Made by a program: the position numbers and the translations under genes. The notes below the pieces were generated by a model. It saw only the letters and a program-made list of their open reading frames with translations. It made no database searches and was not told the DNA's origin. A stretch of DNA of 46,436 bases from Tardiphaga sp. (GTDB taxonomy: Bacteria; Pseudomonadota; Alphaproteobacteria; Rhizobiales; Xanthobacteraceae). Below, in pieces: positions 19,183 to 27,731 of the stretch. Numbering within the stretch: the first letter of the stretch is position 1; the number at the start of each line of letters is the position of its first letter. The DNA lies in contig JASBVG010000079.1 of assembly GCA_030147505.1 (NCBI GenBank), positions 1-46,436 on the forward strand. The letters are read 5' to 3'.

Positions 19183-20544
19183 TCAGAACGTGATCGTCGT
19201 ACGGACGCCGAATACCGCGGCATCCTTGATCCGCTGTGTCTGCGTCGGATCGTTCGGATTGACGGCGCCGCCGGCCGGGTGAATCACATATTGAAACACC
19301 GGCTGCACGGCAACGCCGGGTGCTGCCATGGCGATATAGGTCATCTCGAACACCGCTTCGAAATCGCGGATGGGCGTCTGGATTCCGGTGAAGCGCTGGA
19401 CGTCTCGATCGTAGCCGCGCGCACCATCCGAAATGCGCGCATAGGTCATGGCAATGCCGAAGCGATCGTCGGGCCGCTCCGCCGAGAAACCCGAGAACTG
19501 CAGACCACCATCGATATAGAAACTAATCAGATTACGATCCGACGGGCTGAGCGATGCGCGGGCAAAGAAGCCGATGCCCTTGGCTCGATCAAGCGGGCTG
19601 AAGGCCAGCCGCTGTTCGTAGACAGCGAAGATGCCGCGATTGGTCCGGCGCTGCGCCGGATCGCCAGTGGCCAGCGGATCGGCCTGAGACAATCCCGACG
19701 CCGTCCAGCGCTGATCGTCAAACTCGTCGAAATGATACCAGCCGCCACCGGCGAACGACCCCGGCAAACCGGCCGCGCCGACCCTGTAATTGTATTTCAG
19801 CTGCCCGATCACCCATGGCGGATCGTTCACGCGAAAAGCCAGGCCATTGGAATTGCTGATCTGCGGATCGATCGGCCCCGGCGCGCCGGCACTTCCGTTG
19901 AACACCGCGAGATAGGCCGTGAAAGCTTCTGACAGCGCCGCCTTCACGCGCACGCCGGGCACGGCAAGTGGCGGCGACGGGCCGCCGGCCGGCAGGATCA
20001 CACCGGTGATGCCCGGCCAGCCCAGTGCCGAATTGACGAAGATATCGTCATATCGGCTATCGATGAATTCGGTGTCAGATGGCTGCTGACCGACCTTCAC
20101 GAGCAGGCGACCATCGAGGAACGACTGCTCGATCCAGAGTTCGTAGAGCCGTGTCGATGGCAGTGCCTCGATGCCGCTGACCAGCATCAGGTTGCCGATA
20201 TAATCGCGCGACAGGCCGGGTCCGTGAATCTGAAACGCATTGGCATGAAGCGTCGCGCCATGCCAGCCCGCGGCCTTCTCAAGGTCGATATCGATACCGA
20301 CATCGAGACGGCCTTCAAAGATGGCACCGCGCCGGATGCCGCCCGACGCATTGCCCAGTGCTTCGCCGATATAAGTGACCGAGAAAGCGACTCCCCATTC
20401 ACTGAGGCGGTCGTTGAGGGCTTTCAGGCCCGGATCACGCCAGTCGGCCGCAGCCGCCGGCTGTCCGGTGAACGCCATGGTGGCGGCCAGGCAAAGTCCA
20501 CCGACCGCGCGGCAAGCCGTTCGAAACCGGTACGCAAACGCCAT
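19183..20544 (-). CDS. OprB-family carbohydrate-selective porin
   Basis: The protein has about 453 residues. A signal peptide ends at PAAAA (about residue 33). The mature part alternates hydrophobic and polar residues as in outer-membrane beta-barrels and ends in Phe (TTITF), as barrel proteins do. YELWIEQSFLDGRLLVKVGQ and DTEFIDSRYDDIFVNSALGWP match OprB-type porins. It lies just after the ZntB-like gene, whose stop is at 20550. I prefer the ATG at 20544, which has AGG eight bases upstream; a GTG at 20550 is also in frame. The transported solute is unknown. Confidence 0.85.
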   Translation of the reverse strand: MAFAYRFRTACRAVGGLCLAATMAFTGQPAAAADWRDPGLKALNDRLSEWGVAFSVTYIGEALGNASGGIRRGAIFEGRLDVGIDIDLEKAAGWHGATLHANAFQIHGPGLSRDYIGNLMLVSGIEALPSTRLYELWIEQSFLDGRLLVKVGQQPSDTEFIDSRYDDIFVNSALGWPGITGVILPAGGPSPPLAVPGVRVKAALSEAFTAYLAVFNGSAGAPGPIDPQISNSNGLAFRVNDPPWVIGQLKYNYRVGAAGLPGSFAGGGWYHFDEFDDQRWTASGLSQADPLATGDPAQRRTNRGIFAVYEQRLAFSPLDRAKGIGFFARASLSPSDRNLISFYIDGGLQFSGFSAERPDDRFGIAMTYARISDGARGYDRDVQRFTGIQTPIRDFEAVFEMTYIAMAAPGVAVQPVFQYVIHPAGGAVNPNDPTQTQRIKDAAVFGVRTTITF

Positions 20545-20549
20545 GACCA

Positions 20550-21536
20550 CTACCTGACAATGCCGAGGCGCTTCATGATGAAGTAAGCGGACGCCGACGA
20601 CAGCACGATCAAGACGGCAGCCCAGAGGAAGCCACCTTCGTTTTCCGTCAATGGCAATCCCTTTGTGTTCATGCCGAAAATGCCGGTCACCAGAGTCGGC
20701 GGCAGCAGCATTGCGGTCAGCACCGAGAGCACACGCAGGCTCTCATTGCCGCGCTCCTCGATCTGCAGGTGCAACTCTTCCTGCAGCAAACGGCTACGTT
20801 CGCGCATTTCGACGACGCTGTGATCGAGATCGTCGAGCCGCTGCGCGAGTTTGCCGGCACGCAATTGCAGTGCCGGCTTCATCTCGGCGACGCCTTTTTG
20901 CTCAAGGCGATGAAACACAATGCGTAGCCCGGAAAGCTGCCGATGCAGGCGCACGCAGATGCGACGCAGCTTGCCGAGCTTCTGCAACATGTCACGCGAA
21001 TGGCCGGAGACAACAGCTTCCTCGATCTCGTCCAGTGATGTCGCAAGATCGTTCGCCACGCCGTCCATGGTATCAGCAACGTTTTCGACGATGGTTTCGA
21101 ACAGCGCCGCCACACCATTGACGCGACGTCCCTCCTCCAGCAGACGACGAGTCGCGTCGACCGCACAGAGCGCATGGTGACGCCCGCTGATCAGCACATG
21201 TTCGGCCATCGCGAAACGGAGATAACCGGTATCGTCATTGGTGTCGTCGATATCGCGCAGCATGTCGGAAATGACACCATAGACACTGTCTTGCACCGTA
21301 TGCAGCTGCTGATAGTTATCCTTCGACAGCAGCAAGGTACGCGCCGGCTCGGGAACGTGCAGCTCGGCTTGGGTCAGCCATTGCAAGGCGCGCGCATCGG
21401 CGAGATTGAGATGCAGCCATAACAACCCGTCGCGATTGATGTCGATCGGGGTATCGACGGGCAAGGTCTCTGCGTTCCCATCCGCATGGATGCGGAAGGC
21501 CCAGACGAGGCCAGGAATGGCCTCATCGGGATTCAT
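20550..21536 (-). CDS. ZntB/CorA-type divalent-cation transporter
   Basis: The protein has 328 residues: a large cytoplasmic N-terminal domain (about 1-260, rich in charged helices; RLDDLDHSVVEMRERSRLLQ) and two C-terminal membrane segments (about 268-288 and 300-320). The pore signature GMNTKG follows the first. The combination fits ZntB-like proteins, which handle zinc, more than CorA magnesium channels, but the ion cannot be told from sequence. I start at the ATG at 21536, which has GGTGGA six bases upstream; a start at 21581 lacks a ribosome site. It forms a tight pair with the downstream porin. Confidence 0.88.
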   Translation of the reverse strand: MNPDEAIPGLVWAFRIHADGNAETLPVDTPIDINRDGLLWLHLNLADARALQWLTQAELHVPEPARTLLLSKDNYQQLHTVQDSVYGVISDMLRDIDDTNDDTGYLRFAMAEHVLISGRHHALCAVDATRRLLEEGRRVNGVAALFETIVENVADTMDGVANDLATSLDEIEEAVVSGHSRDMLQKLGKLRRICVRLHRQLSGLRIVFHRLEQKGVAEMKPALQLRAGKLAQRLDDLDHSVVEMRERSRLLQEELHLQIEERGNESLRVLSVLTAMLLPPTLVTGIFGMNTKGLPLTENEGGFLWAAVLIVLSSASAYFIMKRLGIVR

Positions 21537-21679
21537 CGCATATCCACCAAACGCCGCTCCAGCCGAACCTTCAGCCTGCATGACGCATCAACCGCCAATA
21601 ATTCGGCCCCTCGAAGGCGCCGCTGACAATGACCTTTGCGTGACGCCTGCATGCGTCCGCTCGCCGCATGCAATTAATG

Positions 21680-21700
21680 ACATCCCTGTTACAGGGATGT
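21680..21700 (-). terminator. Hairpin after the acetoacetate decarboxylase-family gene
   Basis: ACATCCCTG (21680-21688) and CAGGGATGT (21692-21700) form a perfect 9-bp stem with a 3-nt loop, 12 bp past the stop of the minus-strand gene. The following T-stretch is weak (TCATTAATT). Confidence 0.6.
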
Positions 21701-21711
21701 GTCAGACACCA

Positions 21712-22485
21712 TCATTCCGCGGCTTCCGCCAGCGCATCGTCCTGCGCGTTGTAATCGTGCACGACGCGTCCATAGGGCAGCGTGAGATCAGCAATGTAAT
21801 GATGCGCGCCGATCATCTTGCGCACCGGGAAATCCGCCACCGGTGCGTTCACATGCGGCACCAGATGCAGGCGCCCCGGGCCAAACCACGAGCCCTTGAC
21901 GGTGATGTCGGTGAGATTGATCGCGACGAGCTGGCAAACCTCGGCGCGTCCATCAACGCCCGGGATCAGCTGGAGATTGATCTGCGTCTTGGAGAGAATG
22001 GCGTGGGTCGCCTCCCCATTGCCGGCCATGGCACCGTGCTTGTAGGCCATTGTGCCCATGGCGACCTGCTGGCCCGCATATTCCAGCGTCCCGGTCAGCG
22101 TGTCCTTGACGATCTCAAGCTTGGGATGCGCGTATTTCTTCGGGAATCCCCAGATCTCGCGCCCGGCGGCGATCGGCGGATCATCATCCAGATACATCTG
22201 CGAGACGAAGTTGACGTCCTCGCCCTTGAAACGCGCGGGAATGACGAGACCGGACTCGGTGTAGCTGCCGAACCCGGACGAGTCCGGCATCTTGATCCAT
22301 TCGTAGTGCACCACCGGTCGCTCCAGCGACTCCAGAGGTTCGGGCAAGCCCATGCGGATCAGTTCGGGATCGGTCTCGTAGGTGATGACCAGGAATTCGC
22401 GATTGATGAAGCGATAGGGGCCAGCCGGATAGCTCGGTCCCGCCATGGGCATCGACGGCAATGCAAGGATGTCTTCCTTACGCAT
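21712..22485 (-). CDS. Acetoacetate decarboxylase family protein
   Basis: The protein has 257 residues. The family's Schiff-base lysine pair is present in AAGREIWGFPKKYAHPKLE (about 106-124). True acetoacetate decarboxylase turns acetoacetate into acetone and CO2; some relatives do other chemistry on the same fold. AGGAG lies seven bases before the ATG. It is the second gene of an operon with 3-hydroxybutyrate dehydrogenase (30-bp gap), whose product is acetoacetate, so decarboxylation of that product is the simplest reading. A terminator-like hairpin follows. Confidence 0.88.
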   Translation of the reverse strand: MRKEDILALPSMPMAGPSYPAGPYRFINREFLVITYETDPELIRMGLPEPLESLERPVVHYEWIKMPDSSGFGSYTESGLVIPARFKGEDVNFVSQMYLDDDPPIAAGREIWGFPKKYAHPKLEIVKDTLTGTLEYAGQQVAMGTMAYKHGAMAGNGEATHAILSKTQINLQLIPGVDGRAEVCQLVAINLTDITVKGSWFGPGRLHLVPHVNAPVADFPVRKMIGAHHYIADLTLPYGRVVHDYNAQDDALAEAAE

Positions 22486-22515
22486 CGTGAAACTCCTGAT
22501 ATCGATGGGTGAGAC

Positions 22516-23298
22516 TTAATGAGCGGTCCAGCCACCATCGACCGGCAGCGTGATGCCGGTGATCGACTGGGCCATATCGGTGCAGAGGAAATTGACGGTC
22601 GCTGCAAGTTCTTCGGTGGTGACGAAACGCTTGGTCGGCTGCGCCGCGAGCAGCACGTCCGACACGACCTGCTGCTCGGTGATGCCACGCGCCTTGGCCT
22701 GCTCAGGGATCTGCTTCTCGACCAGCGGCGTCATGACATAGCCGGGGCACACCGCATTCACGGTGATGCCGTGTTCGGCGAGTTCGAGTGCGGCCGTCTT
22801 GGTGAGGCCGGCAATACCGTGCTTGGCGGCGACATAGGCGGACTTGAACGGCGACGCCACCAGCGCATGGGCCGATGCGATATTGACGATACGGCCCCAC
22901 TTCTTCGCCTTCATGTGCGGAATGGCGAGGCGCGTGGTGTGGAAGGCGCTGGAGAGGTTGATGGCGATGATGGCATCCCACTTCTCGACCGGGAATTCCT
23001 CGATCGGCGCGACGAACTGAATGCCGGCATTGTTGACCAGGATGTCGGCGCCACCGAACTCCTGATCGGCAGCCCGCATCATGTCGGCAATGGATGCGCC
23101 ATTGGACATGTCGGCGCCGTTATAGACGACCTTGACGTTGTGTTCGGCTGCAAGCCCGGCGCGGATGTGTTCGATCTCACCGGCATCGCCAAAGCCATTG
23201 AGCATCACATTGGCGCCCTGCGCCGCCAGACCGCGTGCGATGCCGAGGCCGATGCCGCTGGTGGAGCCGGTGACGATGGCGGATTTTCCGGACAGCAT
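22516..23298 (-). CDS. bdhA: D-3-hydroxybutyrate dehydrogenase (SDR family)
   Basis: The protein has 260 residues of the classical short-chain dehydrogenase type: cofactor motif TGSTSGIGLG (about 9-18), NNAG (about 88-91), catalytic Tyr/Lys in SAYVAAKHG (about 152-160), and the hydroxybutyrate-dehydrogenase pattern CPGYVMTPLVEKQIPEQAK (about 186-204) with DGGW near the end. It oxidises 3-hydroxybutyrate to acetoacetate using NAD, for PHB or ketone-body breakdown. I start at the ATG giving MLSGKSAIVTG; an upstream ATG at 23352 would add 18 atypical residues. It heads an operon with the acetoacetate decarboxylase homologue and is divergent from a patatin gene. Confidence 0.92.
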   Translation of the reverse strand: MLSGKSAIVTGSTSGIGLGIARGLAAQGANVMLNGFGDAGEIEHIRAGLAAEHNVKVVYNGADMSNGASIADMMRAADQEFGGADILVNNAGIQFVAPIEEFPVEKWDAIIAINLSSAFHTTRLAIPHMKAKKWGRIVNIASAHALVASPFKSAYVAAKHGIAGLTKTAALELAEHGITVNAVCPGYVMTPLVEKQIPEQAKARGITEQQVVSDVLLAAQPTKRFVTTEELAATVNFLCTDMAQSITGITLPVDGGWTAH

Positions 23299-23399
23299 GC
23301 GCGAACCCTTTATGTGATGAAGAAATGGTTGATCGAAATGAACAGGCCGCATTGCTAGCTGTCATGCTTGACGTCGGTGTGAGGATTTTTCTTCAGCCC

Positions 23400-23414
23400 T
23401 GTGACGTCATCACG
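23400..23414. promoter_or_regulatory. Possible operator between bdhA and the patatin gene
   Basis: TGTGACGTCATCACG holds the perfect palindrome TGACGTCA (23402-23409). A second palindrome, GTCATGAC, lies at 23442-23449. Both sit in the 210-bp divergent region. The regulator is unknown; a GntR- or CRP-type site is possible. Confidence 0.35.
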
Positions 23415-23508
23415 CATTGCCATTCGCAAAAATCACACTGTGTCATGACGGCGTCATTGCTCATCTGAAATCTGCGCGCTGCGTAAAAGTATTTCAGGAG
23501 CTAGTGAT

Positions 23509-24660
23509 ATGGACGCACGTACACCCGAAGCAGACATCGCATCACAGGCGCATTGGCGCCCTGACCGCTGCGATCGTGTGGCGCTGGTATTGCAGGGCGG
23601 TGGCGCGCTCGGCGCCTATCAGGCTGGTGTCTATCAAGCCTTGCATGAAGCCGGTCTCGAGCCGGACTGGGTATGCGGCGTTTCCATAGGCGGCATCAAT
23701 TCGGCCATCATCGCCGGCAATCCGCCGGAGCGACGCCTCGAACGGCTGCGCACCTTCTGGGACCGCATCACCGCGCGAAAGGTGTGGCACTACACACCGG
23801 ATGGCGACATCTATCGCAAGGCGCGCAATATCGCGAGTTCGTGGATGACGACCACACTCGGCCAACCCGGCTTCTTCCAGCCGCACCAGGTCAATCCGTG
23901 GCTGTCCCCGGCCGGCGCGCAGACCGCAACCAGCTATTACGACACCACGCCACTGCGCGACACGCTGCTGGAGCTGGTGGATTTCGATCTGATCAATTCG
24001 CGCAAGATGCATTTCGCTGTCGGTGCAGTGAATGTGCTCACGGGCAACTTCTCCTACTTTGACAACAAAAAGGAAGTGATTGCCCCCGAACATGTGATGG
24101 CATCAGGTGCGCTGCCGCCGGCACTTCCCATGGTGAAGATCGGCACCGATCACTATTGGGATGGCGGCATCGTTTCCAACACGCCGCTGCAGCATCTGCT
24201 CGACCAGGACGACAAGATGAACTCGCTCGTCTTCCAGGTCGACCTGTTCTCTTCGCGCGGCATGCTTCCGCGCGACATCCAGGAGGTGATGGCCCGCCAC
24301 AAGGACATCATGTATTCCTCGCGCACGCGCTACAATACCGACGTCTATCGCAAGCTGAACAATCTGAAGACCGACTTCTACAAGGCGCTGCAGAAGATTC
24401 CCGAGGATCAGTTGTCCCAGCACGAGCGCACCTTGCGCTACCAGTTCAGCAACCTGCCGGAAATCACCATTCTGCAGATGATCTATCAGCAGAAGGCATA
24501 TGAAGGCGCATCCAAGGATCACGAATTCTCGGCCACCTCGATGCGCGAGCACTGGCAGAGCGGATTGGAAGATACCCGCCGCACGCTGATGCGCCGCGAC
24601 TGGCTGGCGCTGCCGGACAACGGCATCGTCGTTCACGACGTGCATCGTGACCACGGCTAA
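23509..24660 (+). CDS. Patatin-like phospholipase with DUF3734-like C-terminus
   Basis: The protein has 383 residues. The oxyanion loop QGGGALGAYQAG (about 29-40), the nucleophile Ser in GVSIGGINSA (about 58-67) and the Asp of the dyad in DGGIVSNTPL (about 218-227) are all present, so it should be an active lipid acyl hydrolase. The C-terminal part (about 265-375) looks like the DUF3734 extension of long bacterial patatins. AGGAG precedes the ATG. The divergent bdhA-adc operon suggests a link to PHB granule or lipid turnover; that is inference. Confidence 0.88.
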   Translation: MDARTPEADIASQAHWRPDRCDRVALVLQGGGALGAYQAGVYQALHEAGLEPDWVCGVSIGGINSAIIAGNPPERRLERLRTFWDRITARKVWHYTPDGDIYRKARNIASSWMTTTLGQPGFFQPHQVNPWLSPAGAQTATSYYDTTPLRDTLLELVDFDLINSRKMHFAVGAVNVLTGNFSYFDNKKEVIAPEHVMASGALPPALPMVKIGTDHYWDGGIVSNTPLQHLLDQDDKMNSLVFQVDLFSSRGMLPRDIQEVMARHKDIMYSSRTRYNTDVYRKLNNLKTDFYKALQKIPEDQLSQHERTLRYQFSNLPEITILQMIYQQKAYEGASKDHEFSATSMREHWQSGLEDTRRTLMRRDWLALPDNGIVVHDVHRDHG

Positions 24661-24681
24661 AGCAGGATACGGCCCAAAAAC

Positions 24682-24710
24682 AAAGGCCCGCGCAATGCGC
24701 GGGCCTTTTT
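24682..24710. terminator. Strong bidirectional terminator
   Basis: AAAGGCCCGCGC (24682-24693) pairs perfectly with GCGCGGGCCTTT (24697-24708) around a 3-nt loop, with T-runs on both strands. It lies between the convergent patatin and phosphate-transporter genes and should end both transcripts. Confidence 0.93.
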
Positions 24711-24730
24711 CTTTCGGGGCTCTATTGTAA

Positions 24731-26359
24731 TCAGAAAATATGCGCGAAGATGAAATACAGCGCAGCCGACAGAGCAATCGCGCAAGGCAGCGTCAGCACC
24801 CAGGCCATCAGCAGGTTGCGGATCGTCGCCATCTGCAGGCCCGAACCATTCGCCGCCATGGTGCCGGCAACACCGGACGACAGCACATGGGTGGTCGAGA
24901 CCGGCAGGCCGAACACGTCGGCAGCACCGATGGTCGCGGCCGCCACGAGTTCGGCCGAAGCACCCTGCGCATAAGTCAGGTGCGTCTTGCCGATCTTCTC
25001 GCCGACAGTGACGACGATACGCTTCCAGCCCACCATGGTGCCGAGACCGAGCGCGATGGCGACGGCGATCTTCACCCAGTCCGGGATGAACTTGGTCGCC
25101 GCATCCAGCGAACCCTTGTAGGCGTTGAGGGTCGCGACCTCATCCTTGCTGAGATCGTTCTCCTTGTCTTTCATCAGGAAACGGATCGCTTCCGACGCCA
25201 GATACATGTCGTTACGCGTGTTTCCGACCTGCTCCGCCGGCACCTTGTCGAGCGAGCCGTAAGTGCGGACCTGTTCGCCGACGTCCTTCACCAGAACCGA
25301 CAGCGCCGGATAGGTGCCTTCGCTGATCTTGCGAGCCGCGACATACTGGGTCACGACCGGACGCGGATCGCCGAGAATGCTGTGACCGGCGCCCTTGGCC
25401 GCGATCACGTTCGATGCGGCGATCGAGGTCTTCTGGAACTGCTCGATGCGCGATTCCGGCAGCGCGCGGTTCAGCGCGTAGGCGGTCGGCACGGTGCCGA
25501 TCAGCACCAGCATGATCAGGCCCATGCCCTTCTGACCGTCATTCGAACCGTGAGCGAACGACACGCCGGTACAGGTTGCGATCAGGATGCTGCGGATCCA
25601 CAGCGGGGGTGCCTTGTTGCCGTCGGGCGCTTCATACAGAGCGGGATTGCGCACCAGGAATTTCAGCACCAGCAGCAGGATCGCCGCGCAGGCGAAGCCG
25701 AACAGCGGCGACAGCAGCAGCGCGTAACCGATCTCGGTTGCCTTGCTCCAATCCACGCCCGAGGTGCCGTCACGGCCGCGCATCAGCGCATTGGCGATAC
25801 CGACACCGATGATCGAACCGATCAGCGTGTGCGAGGACGACGCCGGCAGGCCCAGCCACCAGGTGCCGAGATTCCAGATGATCGCAGCGATCAGCAGCGC
25901 GAACACCATCGCGAAGCCAGCGCTCGAGCCGACCTGCAGGATCAGTTCGACCGGCAGCAGCGAGACGATGCCGAAGGCCACGGCGCCGGAGGAGAACAGC
26001 ACGCCGAGGAAATTGAAGAAGCCCGACCACATCACCGCGATCTCGGGCTTGAGCGAGTGGGTGTAGATCACGGTCGCCACCGCATTGGCGGTATCGTGAA
26101 AGCCGTTCACGAATTCGAAGCCAAGCGCGATCATCAGCGCCACGAAGAGCAGGAAGTAAGGCAGATAACTCGTGACCCGCGTGCCGGTCGCAGAGACATC
26201 CACATAGATGCTGTAGGCGACGAAAAGCACGCCGCCGGCCAGCACCGCGAAGAACAGGATCATGGTGAGTGGATTGAAGCCCTTGTCGAGATTGGGCCGC
26301 GACGCCGGCTCGATCGGTCCGGATCCTGAAATAGGTTGGTTAAGTGTAAAATCGGTCAT
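24731..26359 (-). CDS. Inorganic phosphate transporter, Pit family
   Basis: The protein has 542 residues with about 10-12 membrane segments. The two inverted halves of the PHO-4/Pit fold are visible: GFEFVNGFHDTANAVATVIY (about 79-98) with SSSHTLIGSIIGVG (about 173-186), and SFAHGSNDGQKGMGLIM (about 268-284) with FGLPVSTTHVLSSGVAG (about 487-503). A polar loop of about 120 residues separates the halves, longer than in E. coli PitA. The family moves phosphate, as metal-phosphate, with protons. The promoter region holds a 7-bp inverted repeat; I found no convincing Pho box. Confidence 0.93.
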   Translation of the reverse strand: MTDFTLNQPISGSGPIEPASRPNLDKGFNPLTMILFFAVLAGGVLFVAYSIYVDVSATGTRVTSYLPYFLLFVALMIALGFEFVNGFHDTANAVATVIYTHSLKPEIAVMWSGFFNFLGVLFSSGAVAFGIVSLLPVELILQVGSSAGFAMVFALLIAAIIWNLGTWWLGLPASSSHTLIGSIIGVGIANALMRGRDGTSGVDWSKATEIGYALLLSPLFGFACAAILLLVLKFLVRNPALYEAPDGNKAPPLWIRSILIATCTGVSFAHGSNDGQKGMGLIMLVLIGTVPTAYALNRALPESRIEQFQKTSIAASNVIAAKGAGHSILGDPRPVVTQYVAARKISEGTYPALSVLVKDVGEQVRTYGSLDKVPAEQVGNTRNDMYLASEAIRFLMKDKENDLSKDEVATLNAYKGSLDAATKFIPDWVKIAVAIALGLGTMVGWKRIVVTVGEKIGKTHLTYAQGASAELVAAATIGAADVFGLPVSTTHVLSSGVAGTMAANGSGLQMATIRNLLMAWVLTLPCAIALSAALYFIFAHIF

Positions 26360-26423
26360 GCAACGCCCCTGCGGTTAACAGGCGTTAATTTCTGCATGCC
26401 CTGTACGAAGCGCGGATGACACC

Positions 26424-26445
26424 CGCGACAATATGTCATGTCGCG
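26424..26445. promoter_or_regulatory. Inverted repeat upstream of the phosphate transporter
   Basis: CGCGACA (26424-26430) and TGTCGCG (26439-26445) are perfect 7-bp arms around 8 nt, 65-86 bp upstream of the Pit start. Spacing and symmetry suit a dimeric regulator, which I cannot name. Confidence 0.4.
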
Positions 26446-26480
26446 ACGCAGTCGCGCATGAATCGGTAATTTGGTAGTGA

Positions 26481-27152
26481 TCAGATTGCCGCCGCAACCT
26501 TCTCCAGCCCGATGATCCGGGCGAGCGCGCGGACCTCGCGCTTCTGGTCCTCGCGCAGCTGGAACAGCAGCGGCATGGCGGCGGACTTCAACTGCTGCAC
26601 TTCGGTGCTGTCGGGATCGATAGGCGGCGCATTGCCAGCGGCCGGCTTGCTGGCATGCATCTTCCTGGCGATGGCGCGCAGGGCGAGTTCGATATCCGGC
26701 CAGTACGCTTCCTGAGACGGCGTCAGGTTGAGCCGCCCTTTGATCGCCGAGATCTGCGCATCGCTGAGCAGCGTGTAGTTCTTGTGATCGTTGTTCTTCG
26801 CAGCGGGCTTCGGCCGCGCAGCCGGCTGCGGTACCACCACCGGCGGCAAAACAGTCGAAGTCTGCGGCAGTTCGATCGCGCCTTCATTGGCAAAGGCCTG
26901 GCGGAGCTGGCCGGCAGCCGGGTTGCTGTCAGCGGGAACCAACGAAGCCATCATCGCGGCCGGCGGCAGCCTGTCCGCCTTGCCCTCGCGATTGGCGACG
27001 GGACCGCGGGATACGGCAATGGAACTTTGCATCACATTGGGCGAAGCTGACGACGGCGGCATCGGTACGCTGTCACGGCCGAGAATGCTGGCCACAGCGA
27101 CGCCGGTCAGCAACAGGCAGCCCAGGACCAGAAAGGTCAGCGCGCGCGTCAA
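26481..27152 (-). CDS. Membrane-anchored or exported protein with an LTxxQ (Spy-like) motif, function unknown
   Basis: The protein has 223 residues. An N-terminal hydrophobic segment (about 5-22) could be a signal anchor. A low-complexity Pro/Ala/Ser region (about 30-120) follows, then a helical domain (about 128-223) with SDAQISAIKGRLNLTPSQEAYWPDI, that is an LTxxQ motif like Spy/CpxP proteins, and LREDQKREVRALARIIG. Such proteins often sense or buffer envelope stress. The start is probably a TTG at 27152 with GGAGAG four bases upstream. It appears to be transcribed alone. Confidence 0.7.
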   Translation of the reverse strand: MTRALTFLVLGCLLLTGVAVASILGRDSVPMPPSSASPNVMQSSIAVSRGPVANREGKADRLPPAAMMASLVPADSNPAAGQLRQAFANEGAIELPQTSTVLPPVVVPQPAARPKPAAKNNDHKNYTLLSDAQISAIKGRLNLTPSQEAYWPDIELALRAIARKMHASKPAAGNAPPIDPDSTEVQQLKSAAMPLLFQLREDQKREVRALARIIGLEKVAAAI

Positions 27153-27273
27153 GCCACTCTCCGTTTGCGATAGTCCCCGCAGGATGTCCGTGGACGTCCC
27201 TCAGGCCATCCTCCTCACAAATGGAGATTAATTAAGGCCTAACCATACCGCTTGAAAACGGTTCGCCGTAATC

Positions 27274-27543
27274 TCAGGCCGCGTGTGAGAGGATGCTGTA
27301 TTTGTCCAGCAGGAAATAGGCGTCCTGGATATCCGAAACGATTTCGGAAGCTTCCCAGAGCGCATCCGGCTCCACCTGCTGCATGCTGATGGTCCAGTTG
27401 GCACCCTGACCGAGACGCGGCGTCGAAATCACGTCGAACTGGATGTCGCGGCAGAGGAAGCTGCGACCGAAAGCAAGCGCAACACGCGCACGGATTTCAT
27501 CGAGGGTGGCCGGTGTCCGGGAAAAACGGATGTCACTGTTCAT
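27274..27543 (-). CDS. Small conserved-looking hypothetical protein (89 aa)
   Basis: I do not recognise a family. The protein is soluble, mixed alpha/beta, with no signal peptide or membrane segment (MNSDIRFSRTPATLDEIRAR; TISMQQVEPDALWEASEIVS). GGGA lies about eight bases before the ATG. Balanced composition and a non-repetitive sequence support a real gene. It stands alone, with about 120 bp downstream and 190 bp upstream free of genes. Confidence 0.65.
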   Translation of the reverse strand: MNSDIRFSRTPATLDEIRARVALAFGRSFLCRDIQFDVISTPRLGQGANWTISMQQVEPDALWEASEIVSDIQDAYFLLDKYSILSHAA

Positions 27544-27731
27544 AATCGGTCCCGCAATTGGGGCGAATCGGCGGCTCCTTATCGTGCGTTAACGCCAGTT
27601 AGCGAAACGTTAATCTGCTGCAATTGCGAACGACGTATCCCCGGCGGAGCAGAATCCAGGCTGGCTGGCATTGTGACCTAGGCCGGACGGAGTTGCGCGA
27701 AGCTGACCATCAACGGTCCGGACGGCTCGAA

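Noticed and set aside
24740..26329. 529-codon plus-strand frame opposite the phosphate transporter
   Set aside because: The minus strand encodes a full Pit protein with all motifs.
26360..26480. Pho box upstream of the phosphate transporter
   Set aside because: TGTC half-sites are present but the 11-bp spacing of a Pho box is not met.
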